A stretch of 64,000 nt of DNA from Butyrivibrio sp. INlla21 (GTDB taxonomy: Bacteria > Bacillota > Clostridia > Lachnospirales > Lachnospiraceae), in NCBI RefSeq assembly GCF_900116875.1, contig NZ_FPCC01000006.1, positions 105,555 through 169,554 on the forward strand, written 5' to 3'. Each line of letters begins with the position of its first letter. The first letter of the stretch is position 1. Position numbers and translations under genes: made by a program. Under the pieces are notes generated by a model. That model saw only the letters and a program-made list of their open reading frames with translations, ran no database searches and was not told where the DNA came from. This document shows, piece by piece, positions 1 to 8,431 of this stretch.

Positions 1-1
1 T

Positions 2-520
2 TATCTCGGTGAAGCGCATGGCTGGCCGATCCACGGCTCCGGCGCAGGATTTATCACGACCGCCGGCTTCCCTAAGGCAGAGTTCAATGAACGAGCAGGC
101 CTCTGGGGCGGAAGCGGAGTTGGCGCAGGGGCGGATGCCGGAGCGGCTGCGGCTGCGATTGGCGGCGCGGTTGATTCGAAGCCCGGCGAGGCTGCGAGCG
201 TGGGCGGCGTTAAGTTGTGGCAGCCCGAGATCGCGGTGGACGGCGATACCTTGGAGAGCGCAGGCGACATCGGCTATCTCTACCAGCTTCTTATAACGGG
301 CGCAGGCGACGCCGAGTACAGAGTTGAGGTATCGGGGGCCGGAGAACTAGCCGGAATCGACAACGGCAATCTCTCGGACAACACCTCTTTTTCATCAGAT
401 TCAAGGAAATGTTACGAAGGCAATCTTGTCGTTTATGTGAGACGACTTGGGGGCGGCGAGATCAATGTAAGGATATATGATGCGGCATCTTCTGAAGAAA
501 AAGCTGATATAAATCTTTAA
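2..520 (+). CDS. C-terminal part of a GH2-family glycosidase (5' end outside window)
   Basis: The reading frame is open from base 2 to the TAA at 518-520, so the gene begins upstream. Its last ~90 residues carry a beta-sandwich sequence (GELAGIDNGNLSDN followed by a Ser/Arg-Lys-rich stretch, then a run of beta-strand residues). This is typical of the C-terminal Ig-like domain of glycoside hydrolase family 2 beta-galactosidases and related enzymes. A Gly/Ala-rich low-complexity linker (about residues 40-60 of the visible part) precedes it. Catalytic domains are not in view, so the substrate cannot be stated. A terminator-like hairpin follows. The GH2 assignment rests on this one C-terminal motif. 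Confidence 0.6.
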   Translation, partial: YLGEAHGWPIHGSGAGFITTAGFPKAEFNERAGLWGGSGVGAGADAGAAAAAIGGAVDSKPGEAASVGGVKLWQPEIAVDGDTLESAGDIGYLYQLLITGAGDAEYRVEVSGAGELAGIDNGNLSDNTSFSSDSRKCYEGNLVVYVRRLGGGEINVRIYDAASSEEKADINL

Positions 521-546
521 GTAAATAATAAGGTAAATTTGACGAG

Positions 547-616
547 CGCGGGAGTGAAATGTTAGTATATTTGTGCGGGGTTTTTAACACATACACTCCC
601 CGCGTTTGTTTTTTTG
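547..616 (+). terminator. Rho-independent terminator after the GH2 gene
   Basis: An imperfect GC-rich inverted repeat (CGCGGGAGTG near 547 against CACTCCCCGCG near 594) is followed by a T-rich tract at 605-616. An alternative inner stem pairs 575-580 with 598-603. It sits 27 bases after the stop codon. Confidence 0.6.
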
Positions 617-672
617 TTGAGGATAATTCTTTTTTACGAGATTGAAAATATATTAGTTTTGAGAGGTTAGTT

Positions 673-1071
673 ATGGCATCAATTATTCAGAATAGTCAGG
701 TTTTTAATAACGAAGTTTCATTTTGCAGAGTTTACAGTATAGAGAATAAGAAGCTCCTTGAAGAGAGATTTCTTGCGCACAGGATTTCTTATTTTATCGA
801 GTGGCAGGATAAGTCTTTTTTCCAGAGACTCTTTGACAGAAGCGGCAACAAGATAGTTTGCACATTCAGGATCAACAGAAGCGATATCGCCAAGGCAAGA
901 GAGCTTTGCCAGGGAATCGAGGGAATCAAGTTTAAGGACAACGGCGATCTCGACAACGATAACATCATTAAGAGAAGAAGCGAAGCTGTCAAGGTTAAGG
1001 AAGACGACGGTTCCGATATGGAAATCCCGAAGATCAAAGTTGAAGAGATCTCAGGAAGCGATTCCGAGTAA
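673..1071 (+). CDS. Conserved-looking hypothetical protein, 132 aa
   Basis: Not recognised. It is a soluble, highly charged protein. Residues 1-95 look folded (mixed alpha/beta, with WQDKSFFQRLFDRSG in the middle). The last ~35 residues are a Lys/Glu/Asp/Ser-rich tail ending GSDSE. There is no signal peptide or membrane segment. A GAGAGG-like ribosome site lies just upstream of the ATG. It stands alone between two terminators, so it is probably monocistronic. Codon use resembles the neighbours. Confidence 0.7.
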   Translation: MASIIQNSQVFNNEVSFCRVYSIENKKLLEERFLAHRISYFIEWQDKSFFQRLFDRSGNKIVCTFRINRSDIAKARELCQGIEGIKFKDNGDLDNDNIIKRRSEAVKVKEDDGSDMEIPKIKVEEISGSDSE

Positions 1072-1116
1072 TTGCAGCCGCCCGGCGGCCGCTTTGTGAA
1101 TTATGAGAGTTTTGAA

Positions 1117-1144
1117 GGTAGGGGATGTTCTTCTACCTTTTTTT
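1117..1144 (+). terminator. Short terminator between the 132-aa gene and rlmD
   Basis: AGGTAG at 1117-1122 pairs with CTACCT at 1133-1138 and is followed by seven T. It lies only 12 bases before the next start codon, so it could also act as an attenuator for the methyltransferase gene. Confidence 0.5.
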
Positions 1145-1156
1145 AGGGAGTTTTTT

Positions 1157-2473
1157 ATGGCAAAAGAGATTAAGAAGACCGCACAAAGAAAGAATACATC
1201 GGCAAAGAATGCGCCTGCGTCCGCAAAGAAAGCATTCGCACAAGGAAAGAAGCCCGCGAACGCAGCGGCACGCAAACCTGTTAAGAGCGCCGGACGCAGC
1301 TTTAAGCGTGGTGAAGAAGCGAGCGCAGTTTCAAAGAACAGTCGTTGCCCGTATTCTAAGAAGTGCGGTGCTTGTCAGATGATCGACACGCCTTACAACA
1401 AGCAGCTTAACCTCAAGCACGGCAAGGTGGCTAAGCTTCTCGAGCCCTACACCAAGCTTGCTTCTTTTATCGGAATGGAAGAGCCCGAACACTACAGATG
1501 TAAGGTTCATGCGGTATTTACTCATGATAAAAAGGGAAGACCTCTTTCAGGAATATATAAAGAGGGAAGCCATGAAGTCGTTCCGGTTGAGAGCTGCCTG
1601 CTTGAAGATAAGAAGGCCGATGCGATCATTGCGACGATCAGAAACCTTCTTCCTTCGTTCAAGATCAAGACCTACGATGAGGACAACGGCTATGGACTTC
1701 TTCGCCATGTGCTCATAAGAATAGGTAAATATACAGGCGAGATCATGGTGGTGCTCGTTACCGTTTCGCCCATTTTTCCGTCAAAGAACAACTTTGTGAA
1801 GGCTCTTTTGAAAGAGCATCCCGAGATTACTACAATCGTGCTCAATGTAAATGACAAGCAGACCAGCATGGTCCTCGGCGATAAGGAGAAGCCCATGTAC
1901 GGCCCCGGATTTATCTACGACACATGCTGTGGCATGAAGTTTAAGATAAGCCCCAAGTCCTTCTATCAGGTAAATCCCGTGCAGACAGAGCTCCTTTATA
2001 AGACTGCGATTGACATGGCAGAGCTTTCCGGAAAAGAAACAGTGCTTGATTGCTACTGCGGCGTCGGAACGATCGGTATCATAATGAGTCCTCACGTAAA
2101 AGAGGTCATTTCGGTCGAGCTCAACAAGGATGCGGTAAAAGACGCTATTCTTAATGCCAAGATAAATGAAGTCAAGAACATCACCGTATATCAGAACGAT
2201 GCGACGAGATTTATGCAGCAGATGGCAGATTCCGGTGACAAGGTAGATATCGTGTTTATGGATCCACCTAGAGCCGGCTCCACACCTGAATTTATCTCAT
2301 CGATGATAAACCTTTCACCGAAGAAGATCGTCTACATCTCTTGCAGCCCTGATTCTCTCGCAAGAGATTTAGGGCTCATAACCAAAGGCGGCTACAAAGT
2401 AAAAAAGGCCGTTCCGGTAGACATGTTCCCGTTTACACGCGGGGTAGAGACCGTAGTTCTCTTAACGAAATAG
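1157..2473 (+). CDS. rlmD: 23S rRNA (uracil-5)-methyltransferase, RlmD/RlmCD (RumA) family
   Basis: A predicted SAM-dependent methyltransferase making m5U in 23S rRNA. ATG 1157 is chosen because AGGGAG (1145-1150) precedes it; the frame opens earlier at 1103 without a ribosome site. Residues 1-55 are Lys/Ala-rich and replace the usual N-terminal TRAM domain. A 4Fe-4S cluster motif follows (CPYSKKCGACQ plus a later Cys in VESCLL). The C-terminal Rossmann domain has LDCYCGVGTIG (SAM binding), VFMDPPRAG and the nucleophile region YISCSPDSLARDL. About 438 residues is normal for the family. Whether it targets U747, U1939 or both cannot be read from sequence alone. Confidence 0.9.
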   Translation: MAKEIKKTAQRKNTSAKNAPASAKKAFAQGKKPANAAARKPVKSAGRSFKRGEEASAVSKNSRCPYSKKCGACQMIDTPYNKQLNLKHGKVAKLLEPYTKLASFIGMEEPEHYRCKVHAVFTHDKKGRPLSGIYKEGSHEVVPVESCLLEDKKADAIIATIRNLLPSFKIKTYDEDNGYGLLRHVLIRIGKYTGEIMVVLVTVSPIFPSKNNFVKALLKEHPEITTIVLNVNDKQTSMVLGDKEKPMYGPGFIYDTCCGMKFKISPKSFYQVNPVQTELLYKTAIDMAELSGKETVLDCYCGVGTIGIIMSPHVKEVISVELNKDAVKDAILNAKINEVKNITVYQNDATRFMQQMADSGDKVDIVFMDPPRAGSTPEFISSMINLSPKKIVYISCSPDSLARDLGLITKGGYKVKKAVPVDMFPFTRGVETVVLLTK

Positions 2474-2483
2474 TTGTGAAAAG

Positions 2484-2520
2484 CCATGTGTTTCCGCAGA
2501 AAGAAACACATGGTTTTTTT
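2484..2520 (+). terminator. Rho-independent terminator of rlmD
   Basis: A perfect 11-bp stem (CCATGTGTTTC at 2484-2494 with GAAACACATGG at 2503-2513), an 8-base loop and a run of T at 2514-2520. The convergent DinB-like gene ends inside its T tract. Confidence 0.9.
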
Positions 2521-3043
2521 ACGTTGTAATCTGCCCTTTGCGATAGCGCCCGAAGAAGATACCGTCATCGACATATTTATCCGTTTCCGAAACCCACATG
2601 GGGAATTTACCGGTTGTTACCGCGGTCTGTCCGTTCAGCATTCCGGTATGGAAGGAGAGATGACGATATTGGCGAAGTACCAGTTCCAGTCGCGTGTAGA
2701 TACATTTCTCCGGCTTATCATACAGATCTTCATCAGTAAGTGAATCCAAATAATCCATGGTTTTCTTTTCTATTCGGTCAAGATAAGACAAGAGCTGCTC
2801 ATCAGAGAGCACAACGCTTGTGGGATTATCCGGATTATCCATTCCTGCCTCATGAAATGAAGGTTCTTCGTAAACGAACGGATTGAAAAAACATTTGTCG
2901 GCTGAGTGGAGAGCGTGATACACCCATCTCCAACATGGAGCGTCGCAGCAGATAGCATCCCTGTCATAGGTTTGTATGGAAGTTCGGATGTTTAAGAAGT
3001 TGGGTTTAACGGTGTCTTTAATGATCTTACATAGTTCGTTCAT
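2519..3043 (-). CDS. DinB-fold superfamily protein, 174 aa
   Basis: Resembles the DinB/YfiT-like four-helix bundle family of metal-dependent transferases and stress proteins. The family-typical features are CWRWVYHALHSAD near residue 40, with a His positioned as in the usual first metal ligand, and a C-terminal HLSFHTGMLNGQT with two further His. Length fits the family. No operon partner; it converges on rlmD and is divergent from the next gene. The ribosome site is AAGGAGGGC upstream of the ATG. The substrate is unknown. Confidence 0.7.
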   Translation of the reverse strand: MNELCKIIKDTVKPNFLNIRTSIQTYDRDAICCDAPCWRWVYHALHSADKCFFNPFVYEEPSFHEAGMDNPDNPTSVVLSDEQLLSYLDRIEKKTMDYLDSLTDEDLYDKPEKCIYTRLELVLRQYRHLSFHTGMLNGQTAVTTGKFPMWVSETDKYVDDGIFFGRYRKGQITT

Positions 3044-3158
3044 GTGAAGCCCTCCTTGCGTTTGGTTGGATTTGATCGTATAATAACACCAAACATAACA
3101 TCAGTAAAATTGAAATAAACTATTATTTGGTTCAAATTTACTGAATACAGGAGATTGT

Positions 3159-3656
3159 ATGTCATCCATAGTAATAAATGAAAAAGGCCAAAGAGTCATT
3201 CAGATAGATACAATAATTTTCAGCAGTAAGCGGAGAATTGATTGGAAGGGAGTAGAAGAATATCTAAAAAAATACGTCGGGCAGAGTTATACGATAGATG
3301 AGACAGATGAAATAGTTTATATAGGATCTGATTTTCCTGATGAATACGCAAACAGTCGCTACAGTTCCAAAGCATTAGGAACAATAGGAAAAGCAAAAGC
3401 CAATGCATCGCAAGTTATTCCTGAACTTATTAAAATTGCCTCAAACATATCATTTCGAGAGAATAACGAAGAAAAACATAGCAAAAATGCCAAATTCGGT
3501 TGGTATAGGTGTACAGTTAGGTTTTCACTACCCACATTTGATGATAAAGGAAATATAACAGGAAGAAATTATTATCAAGGCAGAATGATCATACGTCATG
3601 GTGCAGATGGAAAAAGATATCTTTATGACATAATAGACATAAAAAAAGAAACGTAG
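3159..3656 (+). CDS. Orphan small protein, possible barnase/EndoU/RelE-like nuclease
   Basis: ATG 3159 follows AGGAGA. The 165-residue protein has a helical middle part rich in Ala/Lys, then WYRC and a C-terminal beta-rich block ending with RMIIRHGADGKRYLYDIIDIKKE. That block resembles the C-terminal block of small clostridial and phage-associated proteins that I recall as nuclease-fold (PBECR-type) domains. The resemblance is from memory and tentative. No antitoxin or immunity gene is adjacent. Local AT content is higher than in neighbouring genes, which suggests transfer. Confidence 0.45.
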   Translation: MSSIVINEKGQRVIQIDTIIFSSKRRIDWKGVEEYLKKYVGQSYTIDETDEIVYIGSDFPDEYANSRYSSKALGTIGKAKANASQVIPELIKIASNISFRENNEEKHSKNAKFGWYRCTVRFSLPTFDDKGNITGRNYYQGRMIIRHGADGKRYLYDIIDIKKET

Positions 3657-3789
3657 TACCCCGCATAGGTAAAACCGTACGGCACAAAACCACATTTCTT
3701 GAAAGAATTCTATAACGATAATACTAGTTGTGTCAAGCTTTTTATTTCACGTGGATATGGATTTATAACTGAACTATATGGAGGATATT

Positions 3790-4662
3790 ATGACAATTAC
3801 ACAGCTAAACACTTTTTTGAAAATCACTGAACTGGATAGTTTTTCCGCTGCGGCCGACAATCTGGGTTATGCACAGTCGACTGTTACGACGCAGATCAAG
3901 CAGCTGGAGGATGAACTGGGGTGTGTACTGTTTGAGCGCCTTGGCAAAACTATTTCGGTAACATCACAAGGGGATAGACTTATAGCATATGCTGAGAAGA
4001 TGCTGCAATTAGAGCGGGATATTCGCCTCGATGTGGCAGATGAAGCAAATTCCTCGGGCGTATTGAAATTGGGCGTATCTGAGTCCCTTTGTATAACCAG
4101 GTTTCCGCGAATCTTGATGGAGTATAACAAGGATAACCCGAGGACAGAGATCAGAATACAGTTTGTCACGCATGAAAGTATTCCGGATCTTCTGCAAAAG
4201 GGTGAGATTGATATGGTTTATACACTAAACCCGCTTATAGAGGATGAGAGGGTTAAGATCCTGCACAAGAAAAAGGAAAAACTCGGCTTCTACGTATCTC
4301 CGGAGCATCCGATTGCAGGTAAGAGCATTAAGGAAAAAGAGCTTGGAGAGTTGCCACTTCTTTTGACAGGACACAAATGTAATTTTAGGAATATGCTGGT
4401 CGCAGACCTCGAGAAGCATGGGATCTCACCTAAAATAGTGCTGGAAACAAGCAGTAAAGAAATACTGAAACAGTTTGCCATAAACGGCTTAGGAGTGGCG
4501 TTTATCCCAGATATCACGGCAGAAACAGAAGTTAAGACCGGAAAGCTCAAACGTCTTTCTTGGAAGGGAGATGATTTCCCAATATATTCGCAGGTACTGA
4601 TCCATAAGGATAAGCATCAAAACAAAGCAATCAATGGTTTGGTTGATATCATAAAGAAATAA
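3790..4662 (+). CDS. LysR-family transcriptional regulator
   Basis: A winged-helix DNA-binding domain fills residues 1-60 (MTITQLNTFLKITELDSFSA, then AQSTVTTQIKQLEDELG). A periplasmic-binding-protein-like effector domain follows. ATG 3790 is preferred over 3778 because GGAGG (3780-3784) precedes it by five bases. The 290-residue length is standard. It is followed by a terminator and then, in the same direction, by the CPBP/hydrolase gene run. LysR genes usually regulate a neighbour, but the typical divergent arrangement is absent, so the target is unknown. The effector domain is too generic to predict a ligand. Confidence 0.88.
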   Translation: MTITQLNTFLKITELDSFSAAADNLGYAQSTVTTQIKQLEDELGCVLFERLGKTISVTSQGDRLIAYAEKMLQLERDIRLDVADEANSSGVLKLGVSESLCITRFPRILMEYNKDNPRTEIRIQFVTHESIPDLLQKGEIDMVYTLNPLIEDERVKILHKKKEKLGFYVSPEHPIAGKSIKEKELGELPLLLTGHKCNFRNMLVADLEKHGISPKIVLETSSKEILKQFAINGLGVAFIPDITAETEVKTGKLKRLSWKGDDFPIYSQVLIHKDKHQNKAINGLVDIIKK

Positions 4663-4676
4663 TAGTCAGGCAAAAA

Positions 4677-4720
4677 TGTCGCCCCGATGATACTCACGGG
4701 GCGGCATTTTTTTATTTTTT
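4677..4720 (+). terminator. Terminator of the LysR gene
   Basis: TGTCGCCCCG (4677-4686) pairs with CGGGGCGGCA (4697-4706), allowing one G-T pair, and is followed by TTTTTTTATTTTTT. Confidence 0.9.
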
Positions 4721-4857
4721 CCATACCAACAGTGTGTGGATTTGTTTTACAGCATAGCGTACCATGTCAATAGTAGTACGACAGATGTGGTATACAAAAG
4801 GCCTTATATACAAAGTAACAAGCCACGTTTTTTATTTAATTCAAAAGGAGATTAGAA

Positions 4858-5646
4858 ATGGAAAAAAGGAAAACAGTAGCGGGTTTTTTGGTCGCGATAA
4901 TTATGTTTGTCCTCTATAACATTGCAAGCACTATATTTGGCGGAGCCGAGAATTTCGGCTTAGGACTCACGTCAGTTCGTGTAATCATAAGTTTTGGCGG
5001 AATCATTGCTGCTGCCAAGCTGTTTGGAATTGACATTAAATTCAGAGGAAAAGATGTGCTTAGAGGGCTTATTTCCGCCGGATCACTGCTCTTTCTGGCT
5101 GAATGTGTGCATAACCTATTTGATGCATGGCAAACACCGGAATTTGGATTTTTGCAGGCGCTCCCCGCAGTTATCATTATTCTGATATGGGGAATGGGTG
5201 TAGGTCTTTTTGAAGAAGCCCTTTGCAGAGCCGTGTTGTTTAATACATTCAGAAATCGTATGGGTGAAAGCCGTAGCAGCATAGTAAAGTCGATAGTTTT
5301 TTCTTCGCTCATATTTGGATGCATGCATTTTATCAATCTTATGGATTGTCCCAATCTTGTGGTTACAACATTTAATCAGGTTGCATACGCGACATTGATC
5401 GGAATTTCTTTGGCGTGCATTTATTACATTACAGACAATATCTGGGTGGTTTCCATCCTACATGGACTTTTTGACATAGCAGCTACCATTATGGGATGTT
5501 TTGTGACTTCAGGATCACATATTTATGCCGATCAGGATATCACCGTATTGGAAGCAATCAAAACATCAGGTTTATTTGCAGTTACTGCAGTAATATTCTT
5601 TATTCTGCTGTTTAGAGAATTTAAGAAAAGAGGAATTGAGGAGTAA
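4858..5646 (+). CDS. CPBP-family intramembrane glutamic protease (Abi/CAAX), gene 1 of cluster
   Basis: A multi-pass membrane protein (about 7-8 hydrophobic segments) of the CPBP family, which includes CAAX prenyl proteases and bacteriocin self-immunity or processing proteins. The three family motifs are present: EEALCR at residues 119-124, the His in FGCMHF about 35 residues later, and HGLFD. The ATG has AAAGGAG upstream. It heads a tight run: the next gene starts 8 bases after its stop. The ~137 bases upstream contain an AGTAGTAC motif and a TATACA hexamer but no clear promoter pair. No bacteriocin precursor was seen nearby, so the substrate is unknown. Confidence 0.88.
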   Translation: MEKRKTVAGFLVAIIMFVLYNIASTIFGGAENFGLGLTSVRVIISFGGIIAAAKLFGIDIKFRGKDVLRGLISAGSLLFLAECVHNLFDAWQTPEFGFLQALPAVIIILIWGMGVGLFEEALCRAVLFNTFRNRMGESRSSIVKSIVFSSLIFGCMHFINLMDCPNLVVTTFNQVAYATLIGISLACIYYITDNIWVVSILHGLFDIAATIMGCFVTSGSHIYADQDITVLEAIKTSGLFAVTAVIFFILLFREFKKRGIEE

Positions 5647-5654
5647 AAGAGATT

Positions 5655-6476
5655 ATGAATAAAACAAAGTATTGGATAGGAATAATTTTGTTTATTGTGT
5701 CATATTTTGCCCAAATGATACTTTTACCAATGATCCCCAGTACCGGTGATGGCATGGTGGATTACATGATCCATTCCATTATAGGCGTGGCGACATATAT
5801 AGTTTTCATACTTGCATTTGGGTTAAAGAAATCACTTCGTTTCAATCTAAAAAGCCTTGGAGAAGGAATTGTTGTAGGCGGAGCTTTCACTGCGTGGACT
5901 GTTTTTAATATTGTTTTCTACTTGATCAAAGGTATAAAAGATTATGGAACCCCACTTATGGGAAGTAAAGATATTGTTATTTTTGTGATAGCGATAACTG
6001 TCGGAGCAGGTATGGGAGAGGAGTTCCTTACGCGAGGAGTCCTTTTTAACTTTATCAGATCTGCGATCGGGAACACCAAGGCAGGTATTATTACTGCCAT
6101 GACAATTCCATCCATAGCGTTTGGATTGATACATCTTTTTAATCTTAATGGTTGTAGTGATCCGACACCCATATATGCGCAGGTTATTTATGCTATCGGA
6201 ATAGGTTTCTTTTTCAATGCACTTTATGTGCGCTGCGGTAATATCTGGGTATGCTCTTTACTCCATGCAGTTTTTGATCTTTCAGTCATGGTTTACTTCT
6301 GCATTTTCAGAAATGAAGGACTTGGAGCAATAAACAGTTGTGTTGCGGAGTGGCTTGGATATGATGCACTCATCCTTAAGGGAATAGCTATTACTGTTGT
6401 GAGCGTTGCCATAGGACTTTTCCTTATAAGAGATTCCAAGCTTCAGAAGTGTATAGAAAGATATGAGAATGAATGA
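5655..6476 (+). CDS. CPBP-family intramembrane protease, gene 2 of cluster
   Basis: Second member of the family in this run, 273 aa. It has multiple hydrophobic segments, EEFLTR (catalytic Glu pair plus Arg), FGLIHLFNL and HAVFD. It starts 8 bases after the previous stop, and its ribosome site lies inside the end of the preceding gene (GAGGAG). The sequence is clearly diverged from genes 1 and 3, so this is an old duplication or separate acquisition. Substrate unknown. Confidence 0.87.
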   Translation: MNKTKYWIGIILFIVSYFAQMILLPMIPSTGDGMVDYMIHSIIGVATYIVFILAFGLKKSLRFNLKSLGEGIVVGGAFTAWTVFNIVFYLIKGIKDYGTPLMGSKDIVIFVIAITVGAGMGEEFLTRGVLFNFIRSAIGNTKAGIITAMTIPSIAFGLIHLFNLNGCSDPTPIYAQVIYAIGIGFFFNALYVRCGNIWVCSLLHAVFDLSVMVYFCIFRNEGLGAINSCVAEWLGYDALILKGIAITVVSVAIGLFLIRDSKLQKCIERYENE

Positions 6477-6502
6477 AGTATTTTAGGAGGAATAAGTTTT
6501 AA

Positions 6503-7582
6503 ATGAAAATTTTGAAAAGAGTTTTATTTGGAATATTAGGCGCTTTAATAATAATAATCGCTACGGCTTCTGCGGTGAGAACAACAGGAAGACTCCTTAA
6601 TTCAAGAACCCCAAAGGGCGGAATAAACGAGAGTCTCTATGTTGACATAAACGGAACCAAGCAGTGGATCAGCATCTACGGCAAAGATAAGAACAATCCC
6701 GTTCTTTTATATCTTCACGGTGGCCCCGGTTATTCGACCAGCATGATGGACTATGCCTTTACAAGAAAGTGGGCAGATGTATATACGGTTGTTACCTGGG
6801 ATCAGAGAGCTTGCGGAAAGAGCTGGTTAAAAAATACAAAAGACACTACGCCTATTACTCTTGATGCTACCACCACCATGATGGAAGACGGAGTTGAGAT
6901 GACTGAGTTTTTGAGAAGCCATCTTGGAAAAGACAAGATCTCGATCATTGGACATTCATGGGGGTCTATCTACGGAGCAATGCTTGTACAGGATCATCCC
7001 GAATACTATGACTGCTTTATCGGAACAGGAATGGTTGTTGATCTGACAAAGAACGAGGAAAGGTACTGGGAAGCAGCCAGAGAGTGGGCAAAGGGAAATG
7101 AAGAAGATGAGCAGCTCATTGAAAAGTGTGCGTCGGGAGAAATTCCGAAATTGAGTCGTGAATACTATCATGCGAGGCAGGGAATGATGGAAAAATACGG
7201 ATATAACATTAGCGCTGAAAAGAGTGATTATAGTATTCCCGCAACTTGTTTCTTTAATCCCTATTATAGTCTTTGGGATTGGTATAGGTTTAAGACAGGC
7301 ACAAATGGATCCAATTCTTATCTAGACTGGGATGCATCAGAAGAATTCAATAGCCTTTCCATACTTGATAGAACTGAGTACAAGGTTCCGTATTACAACA
7401 TAAACGGTGACATGGACTATCAGGCAAACTCCGGACTTGCGCAGGATTATTTTGACAGTGTAAAAGCTCCGAGAAAGAAAATGTATTATATGAAGAATAT
7501 GGCCCATGGACTTTTAGAGGTAAGATCAGGAGAGTTCTCTGATATAGTGCATGAGATTGCTGCGATGGAGCGCGCAGAGTGA
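6503..7582 (+). CDS. Membrane-anchored alpha/beta hydrolase (proline-iminopeptidase-like)
   Basis: Residues 5-27 form one N-terminal hydrophobic anchor or uncleaved signal. The alpha/beta-hydrolase core follows: HGGPG (oxyanion loop), TWDQRACGKS, GHSWGS with the nucleophile Ser, an Asp in NGDMDY, and the catalytic His in MAHGL. HGGPG plus the DQR motif is characteristic of the proline iminopeptidase / S33 peptidase group. It lies 26 bases after a CPBP protease gene and 45 bases before another, so it is probably co-transcribed. Together they may trim or degrade a peptide, but that is inference. AGGAGG precedes the ATG. Confidence 0.82.
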   Translation: MKILKRVLFGILGALIIIIATASAVRTTGRLLNSRTPKGGINESLYVDINGTKQWISIYGKDKNNPVLLYLHGGPGYSTSMMDYAFTRKWADVYTVVTWDQRACGKSWLKNTKDTTPITLDATTTMMEDGVEMTEFLRSHLGKDKISIIGHSWGSIYGAMLVQDHPEYYDCFIGTGMVVDLTKNEERYWEAAREWAKGNEEDEQLIEKCASGEIPKLSREYYHARQGMMEKYGYNISAEKSDYSIPATCFFNPYYSLWDWYRFKTGTNGSNSYLDWDASEEFNSLSILDRTEYKVPYYNINGDMDYQANSGLAQDYFDSVKAPRKKMYYMKNMAHGLLEVRSGEFSDIVHEIAAMERAE

Positions 7583-7627
7583 AAAATCGGGATCTTAGTT
7601 TGGTAATTAGTTTTAAGGAGAAAAAAT

Positions 7628-8431
7628 ATGGAAAAAAGAAAATCTGCACCGGGATTGGTGCTGTTTATCATTTTGCTTTTAGTATCGACAGTAGTGATGA
7701 CGCTTTTAGGGGATGGAGCCTTGGGAGTTCCGGGAACGATAATACGATATGTTATAGGCATAATTGGAGTTGTTTCCATGACTAAGCTGTATGGAATTGA
7801 ATTTAAATTCAAAGGCTTTTCCAAAGGACTCTTCAGTGTTGCAGGATTGCTTGGAATAGCTTGTTGCATACGTGGTTTTATAGGTGGCATGTCTCCGACT
7901 GATATAGGTTTTATGGAGGGACTTCCAAGTGCAATCTTTATGCTGATACTTATGTTTGGAGTTGGATTATATGAAGAGACTCTTTTTAGAGGTGTACTTT
8001 TCAATACATTAAGAAATAGGTTTGGTGAAAGCAAGAGAGGGATAATCTTGGCAGTAGTTATGTCTGCGATTCCATTTGCTCTTATTCATTTTACAAATCT
8101 TATGATGTATCCAAATCTTGTAGTAACTACAACTTTCCAGGTTGTATATGTATTTTTTGCCGGAATTTTTTTAGCTAGTATCTACTATATTACAAATAAT
8201 TTTTGGGTGGTTGTTTTCATACACGGAGTTTATGATTTCGTTGAAAGTGTTTGGGCTTGCTATTCAAGTCAGTTAGACGGAATTGGTATGCCTGCAATGG
8301 ATAAAACAATTTTAGAAGGAATCATGTCTGCAATTCCCGACACGATCTTCGGAGTGATCGCACTTATCTTATTAATAGTAGTTCTTAATAAAAGAAAAAA
8401 TGTAAGCTGTGAACTTCATGAAGAAAAATAA
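7628..8431 (+). CDS. CPBP-family intramembrane protease, gene 3 of cluster
   Basis: 267 aa and about eight hydrophobic segments. Motifs: YEETLFRGVLFN (Glu pair and Arg), FALIHFTNL and HGVYDF. The N-terminus (MEKRK) and overall layout resemble gene 1 of the run (4858), so these two are probably paralogues. The start follows AAGGAGAAAAAAT. The 3' end overlaps the next gene by 14 bases, which implies translational coupling. Confidence 0.87.
   Translation: MEKRKSAPGLVLFIILLLVSTVVMTLLGDGALGVPGTIIRYVIGIIGVVSMTKLYGIEFKFKGFSKGLFSVAGLLGIACCIRGFIGGMSPTDIGFMEGLPSAIFMLILMFGVGLYEETLFRGVLFNTLRNRFGESKRGIILAVVMSAIPFALIHFTNLMMYPNLVVTTTFQVVYVFFAGIFLASIYYITNNFWVVVFIHGVYDFVESVWACYSSQLDGIGMPAMDKTILEGIMSAIPDTIFGVIALILLIVVLNKRKNVSCELHEEK

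Noticed and set aside
1..296. Open frames at 1-270 (minus) and 9-296 (plus) with Ala/Pro/Arg-rich translations.
   Set aside because: GC-rich shadows of the GH2 gene end; composition is unlike a real protein and they lack ribosome sites.
4740..4857. A TACTAC/GTAGTA operator at the first CPBP gene like those at 20.5 kb.
   Set aside because: Only one half-site (AGTAGTAC) is present, with no symmetrical partner and no convincing promoter pair around it.
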